From assembly GCA_002084435.1 (NCBI GenBank), contig NBLG01000011.1, positions 1 through 52,683 on the forward strand: a stretch of DNA of 52,683 nt, read 5' to 3'. A program made the position numbers and the translations under genes. Within the stretch, counting starts at the first letter, position 1; the number at the start of each line of letters is the position of its first letter. This DNA comes from Tenericutes bacterium 4572_104. GTDB lineage: Bacteria > Bacillota_I > Bacilli_A > Izemoplasmatales > UBA5603. Of the stretch, positions 1 through 8,980 are shown piece after piece. The notes beneath the pieces are model-generated. The model made no database searches. It saw only the letters and a program-made list of their open reading frames with translations, and was not told the origin of the DNA.

Positions 1-609
1 GCAATGTTGAATACAATCCAAGAAGAATATAAAGTTCCAATTGTTTTGGCTAATACATTATATCCATATGATAATAAACTAGTTACAGTATGTATCGATT
101 ATTTTAAAGCTGGTTATGAAGCGACGAATCGTTTAATCAAACAAGGAAGAAAAAATATTTATATTTTGACTACGGCGAGAAAATATATGGTTAATGATTT
201 AAAAGAAGCTGGATATATAAAAGCTATGAAAGAAGCTGGATTGGAAATAAATATTCTTAGAACTAGTGGAGATATATCTGTTAATACAGTTCATTTTAAT
301 GAATTATTTAAGGATTCAGGAAAGAAAATAGACGGTGTTATAGCAGTTAGGGATTCTATTGCAGTATCATTTATTAATACAATGATTGAAAAAGGTAAAA
401 AAATACCAAAAGATATTTCTGTATATGGATTCCAAAACACAAAATATGCTTCATTAAGCCGTCCTAAATTATCTTGTGTTGATATTCCTATCCTAGAAAT
501 AGGCGCTAAAGCAATGGCTTTATTGAAAAAAGAAATAGATGGAGATTATGTTGAACAAAAATTTAATGTATTACATCACAATATAATTGAAAGAGAAACT
601 ACTAAGTAA
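1..609 (+). CDS. LacI-family transcriptional regulator, C-terminal part (5' end outside window)
   Basis: The reading frame is open from the first base, so the gene starts before the window and the N-terminal helix-turn-helix is not seen. The visible ~200 residues match the periplasmic-binding-protein-like effector domain of LacI/GalR repressors. They include a D-Y-F-K-A-G-Y-E-A segment followed by L-I-K-Q-G-R-K-N-I, and the late G-V-I-A-V-R-D-S and D-I-S-V-Y-G-F blocks. The usual Asp-Asp after G-F is Gln-Asn here, so the ligand may differ. Family members usually repress sugar-use operons, but no sugar gene is visible, so the target is unknown. The stop lies just before the tyrS leader; that leader may have its own promoter inside the 3' end of this gene (TATAAT at 582-587, weak -35). 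Confidence 0.85.
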   Translation, partial: AMLNTIQEEYKVPIVLANTLYPYDNKLVTVCIDYFKAGYEATNRLIKQGRKNIYILTTARKYMVNDLKEAGYIKAMKEAGLEINILRTSGDISVNTVHFNELFKDSGKKIDGVIAVRDSIAVSFINTMIEKGKKIPKDISVYGFQNTKYASLSRPKLSCVDIPILEIGAKAMALLKKEIDGDYVEQKFNVLHHNIIERETTK

Positions 610-612
610 AAG

Positions 613-2022
<1,410 letters not shown>

Positions 2023-2024
<2 letters not shown>

Positions 2025-2052
2025 AAAGCTACGATTAATTTCGTAGTTTTTT
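2023..2052. terminator. Bidirectional terminator between tyrS and the metal ATPase gene
   Basis: The stem CTACGA/TCGTAG (2029-2034 and 2041-2046) has an A-rich left flank and a T-run on the right. It serves the convergent genes tyrS (+) and the P-type ATPase (-). Confidence 0.75.
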
Positions 2053-2070
2053 AAATTAAAATATAATGTT

Positions 2071-4191
2071 TTAGTCTCTTTGTAAATATTTTTTTTGGTA
2101 AATTATTCTTAATGAATTCAAAACACAAATAATAGCTACACCTACATCCGCAAATATAGATAACCACATCCACATAAAACCAATAGTAGACATTATTAAG
2201 AATAAAATCTTAATTGTTAAAGAAAAAGCAATGTTTTGCGCTGAAATCTGTCTTGTTTTTTTAGCGATTCTCATACCTTTCTTTAACAATCTTATATCAT
2301 TATTCATAATAATAACATCAGATACTTCAATTGCTAAATCAGTAGCAGATCCTAGTGAAACTCCAATATCCGCATTTTTTAATAGAGGAGCGTCATTTAT
2401 TCCGTCTCCAATAAACATCGAAATAGAATTAGACTTGATTTCATTAAATTTTTCAAGCTTTTGTTCAGGTAATAGTTCTGCGTAATATTCAATACCACCG
2501 AGTTGCATTGCCACATCTCTTGCGGAGATTTCATTATCACCGGTTAACATGACAGTATCATAGTGTTTTGTGAAGTCTCTAACTGTTTCCATTGAAGTTT
2601 CTTTTAGTTCATCTTTAATAAGAATGTAGCCAATAAAGTCTTTATCTAGAGCAACAAACGTATAAGAACCAACTTCAATCTTGTCAATATTAACTTCAAT
2701 ATTATTTTTTTCTAAGAAAGATTTGCTTCCAGCAAGTAACGTCTTTTTATTAATAGTACCAGAAATACCATAACCAGGAATTTCTTTGATATTTTTAACT
2801 GTATAAAGAGGTTCTTTATTATATTTAACAATAGCTTTAGCAATAGGGTGATTAGAAAAGCATTCAATTGAAGCAGCTAATTTTAATGCCTCAGGATTAC
2901 TAACAGCTTTTACAAAAAACTCGCCGTAAGTTAAAGTTCCTGTTTTATCTAAAGCAATAGTTTTAGTTTCAGTAATTAAATGTAAATAAGTTGAACCTTT
3001 AAATAAAATTCCATTCTTAGCTGCCGTACCTATTCCTGCATAATAAGCAAGTGGCACAGATAATACCAATGAGCAAGGACATGAAATAACTAAAAATATA
3101 GCTGCTCTATAGATATATCCATCACTAGTAGTAACATTAGCTGAATCAAAGATTACTCCATAAAGAACTAATAATAATGCAAGGCCTACAACAATAGGAG
3201 TATAAATTTTAGCGAATTTTGTAATAAACATCTCTCTTTTAGATTTTGAATTTGTTGAGTTTTCAATTAAATCAATAATCTTAGACAGTGTAGAATTTTC
3301 ATATCTACTTGTGACTTTGATATGAATAACATCACCAACATTAATATTACCGCTTAACACTTCATCGCCAACATCAACTGTTTTAAGCTTAGCTTCACCA
3401 GTTAATTCTGAAGTATTTAAAGAAGTAGAACCAGTGATTATTTTTCCATCTAAAGGAATACGGTCTCCGTGTTTAACTATAATAATATCGCCTACATTAA
3501 CCTGTGAAGGATCTTTAACTACAACCTTATTACCTATTAAAACATTAGCGTATTCAACTTTAAGATTAATTAAAGAAGATATTTCATCCTTAGAATGAGC
3601 CACAGCCCTATTTTGTAAATACTCTCCAACTGAATATAGAATAACAACAGCTACACTTTCCTCATATTTACCAATAAACATAGCCGCAAAAGTAGCGATA
3701 ATCATTAAGGTATTTTCATTAAAAATATCAAATTTATGAATGCCTTTAATCTGTTGTATAAGTAATTTAGATATAAGTAATAAATACCCACCCCAATAAA
3801 ATATAATCTTAAGGGTGTTATTTAATGGAGTTAAATTAGTTCCGAATACTTGATTGATAATAGGGAAGATTCTAAAGCCAAAAAAAGTTATTGTAATTAA
3901 TAACATTCCCACTAAAACTATTTTATATTCGTGAAAAAAATTGATTTTTTTAATAATAACTTTATCCTCATAATAATGAGTAATAATATTATTCTCTAAA
4001 ATATCAACTATTTCCTTTATTTCCTTTAAAGCAACATCTTCATCATAATCTTTTTTAAAATCCACAAGCAATATCTGCTTAGCATAATTAAAAGAAGCGC
4101 TGTTTACATAAGGCAAACGACTAGTTCTACGTTCTACTTTTGAGATACAATTAGAACATGTTAGGTTTTCCATTGCGATTTTTCTGACCAT
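2071..4191 (-). CDS. cadA: Heavy-metal-exporting P1B-type ATPase (Zn/Cd/Pb type)
   Basis: This is an integral membrane ATPase that pumps soft divalent metals out of the cell. An N-terminal HMA domain carries a T-C-S-N-C metal site (Cys12 and Cys15). It is followed by transmembrane pairs, the T-G-E-A actuator loop, the transmembrane S-C-P-C-S motif near residue 372, the phosphorylation motif D-K-T-G-T-L-T near 413, an S-N-H-P nucleotide-binding motif and G-D-G-I-N-D near 592. The CPC motif, together with a late D-V-G-V-A-I-I-C-V-L-N-S-L helix, points to the Zn/Cd/Pb-exporting (CadA/ZntA) group rather than the copper group. The length of 706 residues is normal. No metal-sensing repressor gene is next to it; an inverted repeat overlaps the promoter. 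The exact metal is not proven. Confidence 0.9.
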   Translation of the reverse strand: MVRKIAMENLTCSNCISKVERRTSRLPYVNSASFNYAKQILLVDFKKDYDEDVALKEIKEIVDILENNIITHYYEDKVIIKKINFFHEYKIVLVGMLLITITFFGFRIFPIINQVFGTNLTPLNNTLKIIFYWGGYLLLISKLLIQQIKGIHKFDIFNENTLMIIATFAAMFIGKYEESVAVVILYSVGEYLQNRAVAHSKDEISSLINLKVEYANVLIGNKVVVKDPSQVNVGDIIIVKHGDRIPLDGKIITGSTSLNTSELTGEAKLKTVDVGDEVLSGNINVGDVIHIKVTSRYENSTLSKIIDLIENSTNSKSKREMFITKFAKIYTPIVVGLALLLVLYGVIFDSANVTTSDGYIYRAAIFLVISCPCSLVLSVPLAYYAGIGTAAKNGILFKGSTYLHLITETKTIALDKTGTLTYGEFFVKAVSNPEALKLAASIECFSNHPIAKAIVKYNKEPLYTVKNIKEIPGYGISGTINKKTLLAGSKSFLEKNNIEVNIDKIEVGSYTFVALDKDFIGYILIKDELKETSMETVRDFTKHYDTVMLTGDNEISARDVAMQLGGIEYYAELLPEQKLEKFNEIKSNSISMFIGDGINDAPLLKNADIGVSLGSATDLAIEVSDVIIMNNDIRLLKKGMRIAKKTRQISAQNIAFSLTIKILFLIMSTIGFMWMWLSIFADVGVAIICVLNSLRIIYQKKYLQRD

Positions 4192-4230
4192 AGTAATACC
4201 TACTTTTAAAATTAATTGTGCTATTAATAT

Positions 4231-4261
4231 ATTATACTTTAATTTGAATGATTGTCAAATT
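4231..4261 (-). promoter_or_regulatory. Promoter of the metal ATPase gene with overlapping inverted repeat
   Basis: On the minus strand TTGACA (4253-4258) and TATAAT (4231-4236) are separated by 16 bp, which is a near-consensus sigma-A promoter. A perfect 7-bp inverted repeat, AATTTGA (4241-4247) and TCAAATT (4255-4261), spans the spacer and the -35 box. It is a plausible operator for a metal-responsive repressor; that role is inferred. Confidence 0.75.
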
Positions 4262-4288
4262 ATATAGTGCCTAAACAGTAAATTAAAA

Positions 4289-4316
4289 TTGTTTAAAAAA
4301 AAACAATAATTATGAT
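4289..4316 (+). promoter_or_regulatory. Putative promoter of pepV
   Basis: TTGTTT (4289-4294) and TATGAT (4311-4316) are separated by 16 bp, upstream of the pepV ribosome-binding site. The match is moderate. Confidence 0.5.
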
Positions 4317-4338
4317 AGAATATTAGTAAAGGAAAGTG

Positions 4339-5697
4339 ATGAAAATGAATTGGTTAGAAATTGCAAAAAACTATGAAGAAGAATTTATTACAACCGTTTC
4401 AGAATTATTAAGGATTCCTACACTATTAACAGAGTATAATCCTAATAATTTAGAAGCTCCATTTGGAAAAGAAATTCGTGAAGCATTAGATTTTATGTTA
4501 AAACTTGGTGAAGAATCAGGATTTAAGGTTAAAAATGTAGATAATTATGCTGGACATATTGAATATGGTGAGGGAGAAGAAATACTAGGTATTTTAGGTC
4601 ATCTAGATGTAGTTCCTGCTGGAGGTAAGTGGATTAACCCACCATTTTCAGCTACATTAAAAGATGGGTATATCTATTCAAGAGGCGCTATGGACGATAA
4701 AGGCCCTACAGTTGCGGCTTTTATTGCGCTTAAAATGATAAAAGATCAAGGAATTAAATTAAACAAAAAAGTCCGTCTAATCCTTGGGTGTGATGAAGAA
4801 ACAGGCATGAGAGGACTATTGCACTATTTAGAAAAAGAAAAAATGCCAGATATAGGATTCGCTCCTGATGCTGATTTTCCTTTAATATACGCTGAAAAAG
4901 GCATTTATACATATAATTTTGTTGGTGAACAAGAGGATAATTTAATTAAATCAATGTATGCAGGAGAACGCTATAATGTAGTTCCTGATGAATGCCAAGC
5001 TGAATTAAACAAAGATTTGAAAAAAGAATTTAAAGAATACCTTTTGAAAAACAATTATTTAGGTAAAGTAGAAGATAATAAATATACTATTTTTGGCAGA
5101 AATGCTCACGCAGCTACCCCACAAGAAGGAGTAAATGCAATTAGTTTAATGGTAGGTTTCTTAAAAGATTATACAGAAGTTCCTTTTATTAATATGTTAG
5201 ATAAATATCTTACATTTGATCATTATGGTAATAAATTAGGATTAAGCTGTTATGATAAAGAAATGAAGGAACTAACAAACAATATTGGCTTTATCAAATA
5301 TGATGGATTGAAAGTGGATATTGGATGTAATATTCGTTATCCAAGAAATTATGATTTTGTTTCTGGAGAAATTAAGATGAAAGAAGCAGCTTCAGAATTT
5401 GATTTGGAATATAAATTAGATGCTAATAGCGTTCCTCATTATGTATCCCCAAAAGAACCTTTAATCAAAGAATTACACAATGCATATAAAAAATACACTA
5501 ACGATGAATCATCAGAAATTATGTCAATTGGTGGAGGAACATACGCAAGACAGCTTAAAAAAGCTGTAGCTTTTGGGCCTATTTTTCCTGGGGATGAAGA
5601 ATTAGCACACCAACCAAACGAAAGATTAAATATCAAAAAAATGTTGGTTGCTATTGCGATATATGCAGAAAGCATTGAACGCTTAGCTGGAGAATAA
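4339..5697 (+). CDS. pepV: M20-family dipeptidase PepV
   Basis: This is a cytoplasmic metallopeptidase that cleaves dipeptides, releasing amino acids from imported peptides. The M20 signatures are present: L-G-H-L-D-V-V-P-A-G near residue 86 (first metal ligand), a downstream M-D-D-K-G-P block, D-E-E-T-G-M-R-G near 152 (catalytic Glu pair) and a P-D-A-D-F-P-L-I-Y-A-E-K-G segment typical of PepV. The length (~452 residues) fits. I chose the ATG at 4339, 6 bases after an AAAGGA site; the ATG at 4345, giving M-N-W-L-E, is equally possible. The trmB start follows the stop after one base, so the two are probably co-transcribed with the M42 peptidase downstream. Confidence 0.9.
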   Translation: MKMNWLEIAKNYEEEFITTVSELLRIPTLLTEYNPNNLEAPFGKEIREALDFMLKLGEESGFKVKNVDNYAGHIEYGEGEEILGILGHLDVVPAGGKWINPPFSATLKDGYIYSRGAMDDKGPTVAAFIALKMIKDQGIKLNKKVRLILGCDEETGMRGLLHYLEKEKMPDIGFAPDADFPLIYAEKGIYTYNFVGEQEDNLIKSMYAGERYNVVPDECQAELNKDLKKEFKEYLLKNNYLGKVEDNKYTIFGRNAHAATPQEGVNAISLMVGFLKDYTEVPFINMLDKYLTFDHYGNKLGLSCYDKEMKELTNNIGFIKYDGLKVDIGCNIRYPRNYDFVSGEIKMKEAASEFDLEYKLDANSVPHYVSPKEPLIKELHNAYKKYTNDESSEIMSIGGGTYARQLKKAVAFGPIFPGDEELAHQPNERLNIKKMLVAIAIYAESIERLAGE

Positions 5698-5698
5698 T

Positions 5699-6364
5699 AT
5701 GCGACTTCGCAATGTTAGATATGCTAAAGAAACAATAAAAAAAAATAATGATATTGTAATTGATAATCCAGAGAATTATAAAGGAAAATGGAATGAATTA
5801 TTTCATAATAGGAATCCAATTCATTTAGAAATAGGTTGTGGAAAAGGTAAATTTATATATGAATCTGCTTTAAAATATCCTAGTATTAATTTTATTGGAA
5901 TTGAAAAGTTTGACTCAGTAATAATAAGGGCTTTAGAAAAACTTATACTTAATCCTTTACCTAATGTTAGATTAATAAGAATAGATGCAGAAAGAGTTGA
6001 TGAAATATTTAGCCATTCTGAAATAGACTTAATATATTTAAATTTTTCTGATCCTTGGCCTAAGAAACGCCAAGCAAAAAGAAGATTGACAAGTACTAGG
6101 TTTTTAAAGAGATATGAAAATATTCTTAAAGAAAATAGCTGTATTAAAATGAAAACAGATAATTTCAAACTATTTCAATACTCATTAATGCAGTTTAATA
6201 ATCACAAGAGTTTCTATATAAAAGATATAAATTTAAATTTATATAAAAGTCTTCCTAAAGACAATATTCAAACAGAATTTGAACAACGCTTTGTAGAAAA
6301 AGGGAATTTAATTTTTTATTTAAAAGCAATATATAAAGGAGATTTTAATGAAAAAATATTATAA
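5699..6364 (+). CDS. trmB: tRNA (guanine-N7-)-methyltransferase
   Basis: TrmB makes m7G at position 46 in the tRNA variable loop using S-adenosylmethionine. The Rossmann SAM-binding motif E-I-G-C-G-K-G-K-F lies near residue 43. The family signature N-F-S-D-P-W-P-K-K-R near residue 118 and a C-terminal T-E-F-E-Q-R-F block are present. At 221 residues it has the usual size. It starts one base after pepV and overlaps the next gene by 17 bases, showing tight coupling in a pepV-trmB-M42 peptidase operon. Confidence 0.93.
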   Translation: MRLRNVRYAKETIKKNNDIVIDNPENYKGKWNELFHNRNPIHLEIGCGKGKFIYESALKYPSINFIGIEKFDSVIIRALEKLILNPLPNVRLIRIDAERVDEIFSHSEIDLIYLNFSDPWPKKRQAKRRLTSTRFLKRYENILKENSCIKMKTDNFKLFQYSLMQFNNHKSFYIKDINLNLYKSLPKDNIQTEFEQRFVEKGNLIFYLKAIYKGDFNEKIL

Positions 6365-7412
6365 AGATTTGGTATCTCTTCCAGGAGTTTCATCTCATGA
6401 AAAATATGTAAGAGCTTATATGAAAAAACATTTAGAACCAAATTCTGAAGAGATAGTTTATGATAATTTAGGTTCTATCTTTGGAGGGATTAACTTAGAT
6501 AAAGATGGTCCTACTGTTATGCTAGCTGGGCATATGGATGAAGTTGGAGCTATGGTTGAAGAAGTTACTAATAAAGGATTAATAAAAATGATTTCTATAG
6601 GATCAATTAATCCCGTAGTAATGATTTCTCAACACATGGATATCATTTTAGATGATGGTAGTAAAGTTCCTGGTGTAGTTGGAGCTAAACCACCGCATCT
6701 ATTAAGGGATAATGTTTCAAAACAAGTATCTAGCTTCGATGATTTCTTTTTAGATATCGGAGCTGACAGTAAGGAACATGCCTATAAACTTGGAGTAAAA
6801 ATTGGCCAACAAATCGTTTTCAGAAACAATTATACTGAATCAGCTGATGGCAAAAAGATATTTTCAAAAGCTTGGGACAATCGCTTTGGTTGTGCAATGG
6901 CATTAGATATTCTAGAAACAGTAAACAAAGATGAATTACCATGCAAATTTTATGCTGGAGCTAATGTACAAGAAGAAGTAGGTTTAAGAGGGGCCAAGAC
7001 TTCATCATTTAAAATTAAACCAGACGTATTTATTGCGGTAGATTGTTCTCCTTGTCAAGATACATTTGATGGTGGAGATGTTGGAGGTTCATTAGGAAAG
7101 GGATTTATGATTCGCTTTTATGATCCAAGAGCTTTGCTACATCAAGGAATGAAACGCTTTATCGAAGAAACAGCTAAAAAGAATAACATTCCATTCCAAT
7201 ATTATAAATCACTAGGAGGAACTGACGCAGCCGCTGTGCAGTTATCTCGTGAAGGAGTTATAGTATGTACGATTGGAATGCCCGCAAGGTATATTCATTC
7301 AACTACTTCTATAATTCATAAAGATGATTATCTAGCTGTAAAAAATGTAATACTTGCAATGTTAAAAGAATTAGATTTTAATAAGTTAAACGAAATCAAA
7401 GAGAACGTTTAA
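6348..7412 (+). CDS. M42-family glutamyl-type aminopeptidase
   Basis: This is a cytosolic, probably multimeric (tetrahedral) metalloaminopeptidase that finishes peptide breakdown. Metal-ligand and catalytic motifs are recognisable in order: A-G-H-M-D-E-V-G near residue 60, W-D-N-R-F-G near 177, Q-E-E-V-G-L-R-G near 208, A-V-D-C-S-P near 231 and a late Y-I-H-S-T-T block. The length of 354 residues is typical of PepA/YsdC-type M42 enzymes. The start overlaps the end of trmB and follows a GGAG site. Members differ in specificity (acidic or broad), so substrate preference is not assigned. Confidence 0.9.
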   Translation: MKKYYKDLVSLPGVSSHEKYVRAYMKKHLEPNSEEIVYDNLGSIFGGINLDKDGPTVMLAGHMDEVGAMVEEVTNKGLIKMISIGSINPVVMISQHMDIILDDGSKVPGVVGAKPPHLLRDNVSKQVSSFDDFFLDIGADSKEHAYKLGVKIGQQIVFRNNYTESADGKKIFSKAWDNRFGCAMALDILETVNKDELPCKFYAGANVQEEVGLRGAKTSSFKIKPDVFIAVDCSPCQDTFDGGDVGGSLGKGFMIRFYDPRALLHQGMKRFIEETAKKNNIPFQYYKSLGGTDAAAVQLSREGVIVCTIGMPARYIHSTTSIIHKDDYLAVKNVILAMLKELDFNKLNEIKENV

Positions 7413-7435
7413 TTTAAACAATAAAAACTTATGAG

Positions 7436-7447
7436 ACCACTTAAGTG
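7436..7447. repeat. 12-bp perfect palindrome upstream of the ECF transporter gene
   Basis: CCACTTAAGTGG sits 20 bases before the start codon of the ECF S-component gene and just after the M42 gene. No T-run follows, so it does not look like a terminator. It may be an operator or an RNA hairpin near the ribosome-binding site. Confidence 0.5.
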
Positions 7448-7467
7448 GCTTGGAAAGGAAATTTATT

Positions 7468-8136
7468 ATGGCAACTAAAAACACTTTGACAAAACGCGAA
7501 CGTATTCGCAAAATGACAGTACTTGCAATGTTTATTGCAATTATTGTAATTATGGCATTTGTACCTTGGTTAGGATTTATTCCGGTTTTTGGAGTATCAG
7601 CTACTATTATTCATATTCCAGTTTTAATCGGAGGAATCTTATTAGGAAGAAAACCGGCTATTATTCTAGCTACTATTTTTGGTGTGGTATCACTGATTAG
7701 AGGAGCTATGAGTGGGGGATTTGATTTTATTTTCATTTTCCCATGGGTTTCAATCTTACCAAGGTTTTTATTTGGACTAGCAATCTATGATGTTTATAGA
7801 CTCTTCTCGAAAATTATTAAGCAACGCATTATAGCAATTGCAGTAAGTTTCTTCTTATTATCTTTATTGCATTCAATTTTAGTATTACCTATGATGGTTG
7901 CGACATTCCCAATGATTATAAGCAATGCTAATTTCTCAAGTATTGTTGGAGGGGATGTGCTTACATTAATGAAAGGTACAGATACCTTGGGCTTAGCTTT
8001 GAAATTGATTTGGGGAGTGTTGATTACTAATGGAATTATTGAGGCAGTTTTAGCTGCGGTTATCGGTGGTATTGTAGCTGATAGATTGTTTGTTTATCTT
8101 AAATTTAATAACAGTAATTCTTTATTAACAGAGTGA
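7468..8136 (+). CDS. ECF transporter S component, possibly for pantothenate
   Basis: This is a membrane substrate-binding subunit of an energy-coupling-factor vitamin transporter. About six hydrophobic segments span most of its 222 residues after a basic N-terminus (K-R-E-R-I-R-K-M), which is typical of ECF S components. The start is the ATG at 7468 after an AAAGGAAA site, rather than the TTG at 7450. The gene ends 10 bases before the pantothenate kinase gene coaX. That linkage suggests pantothenate (PanT-like) as the substrate. This is inferred from context; the sequence alone does not prove it. The shared ECF ATPase and T subunits are not in the window. Confidence 0.75.
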   Translation: MATKNTLTKRERIRKMTVLAMFIAIIVIMAFVPWLGFIPVFGVSATIIHIPVLIGGILLGRKPAIILATIFGVVSLIRGAMSGGFDFIFIFPWVSILPRFLFGLAIYDVYRLFSKIIKQRIIAIAVSFFLLSLLHSILVLPMMVATFPMIISNANFSSIVGGDVLTLMKGTDTLGLALKLIWGVLITNGIIEAVLAAVIGGIVADRLFVYLKFNNSNSLLTE

Positions 8137-8146
8137 GGTATTGATT

Positions 8147-8893
8147 ATGAAAGCAGTTATAGATATTGGAAATACAACTATAGCTATAGGCTTAACAAAT
8201 GATGGATTAACTATTGATAAGGTATATCGCTTAAATACAGAAAAAAATCGTTCTTATGATGAATACTCTGTATTATTAAAAGAGTTTTTACCTCCTTGTG
8301 AAGAAGCTATAGTATCTTCAGTTGTCCCAGAATTAAATGAGGTATTTAGAGAGTTTTTCCAACAAAACTGTAATATTATACCTTTGTTTTTAGGTCAAGG
8401 ATTAAAAACAGGCATCCAAATTATTGTTGATAATCCTAAAGAAGTTGGAGCGGATTTGATCGGGAATTCAGTGGCTGCTAGTAATCTATATGATGAAACC
8501 TGTCTAATCATAGACTTAGGTACAGCTACTACTTTTACTTATATAGAAAAAAAGACCTTAAAAGGTGTAATAATTTCTACAGGACTTACAACTAGTAAAA
8601 ATGCTTTGATTAATAAAGCTTCTTTGTTATCACAAATAGAATTATTACCTCCTAAAAAAATGTTAGGTACCAATTCAACCGATGCAGTCAAATCAGGGCT
8701 TTTGTATGGACACGCATCAATGATAGATGGAATCATTCAAAGAGTTAAAAAACTGTTAAATAAAAATGATTTAACAGTTGTCTTAACAGGAGGCCATGCT
8801 AAAGTAATTTATCCTCTTACAAATGAGAAAATGATTTTAGATGATTCATTGATACTTAAGGGGTTATTAATACTGTTAAATAAGAATCATTAA
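8147..8893 (+). CDS. coaX: Type III pantothenate kinase
   Basis: CoaX phosphorylates pantothenate, the first step of coenzyme A synthesis. It belongs to the ASKHA fold: an N-terminal D-I-G-N-T phosphate-binding motif at residues 6-10, G-A-D-L-I-G-N near 107, D-L-G-T-A-T-T-F near 123 and T-G-G-H-A near 213. The length of 248 residues is normal. The start is the ATG at 8147 after GAGG; the upstream TTG at 8141 is unlikely. It pairs with the upstream ECF S component and with the coaE domain encoded at 12429-13032. Confidence 0.92.
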   Translation: MKAVIDIGNTTIAIGLTNDGLTIDKVYRLNTEKNRSYDEYSVLLKEFLPPCEEAIVSSVVPELNEVFREFFQQNCNIIPLFLGQGLKTGIQIIVDNPKEVGADLIGNSVAASNLYDETCLIIDLGTATTFTYIEKKTLKGVIISTGLTTSKNALINKASLLSQIELLPPKKMLGTNSTDAVKSGLLYGHASMIDGIIQRVKKLLNKNDLTVVLTGGHAKVIYPLTNEKMILDDSLILKGLLILLNKNH

Positions 8894-8909
8894 TCATAGA
8901 TGGATGGTA

Positions 8910-8935
8910 AAATGCACAAGGTTTGTGCATTTTTC
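8910..8935 (+). terminator. Terminator after coaX
   Basis: The stem AAATGCACA/TTGTGCATTT has a short loop and is followed by a T-run. It separates coaX from polA. Confidence 0.8.
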
Positions 8936-8980
8936 TTCATGATATGATACAATATAATAACAATATATGGTGGTGAATTA

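Noticed and set aside
2231..2485. Plus-strand open frame inside the metal ATPase gene
   Set aside because: It is the complement of a strongly conserved P-type ATPase and has no ribosome-binding site or recognisable product.
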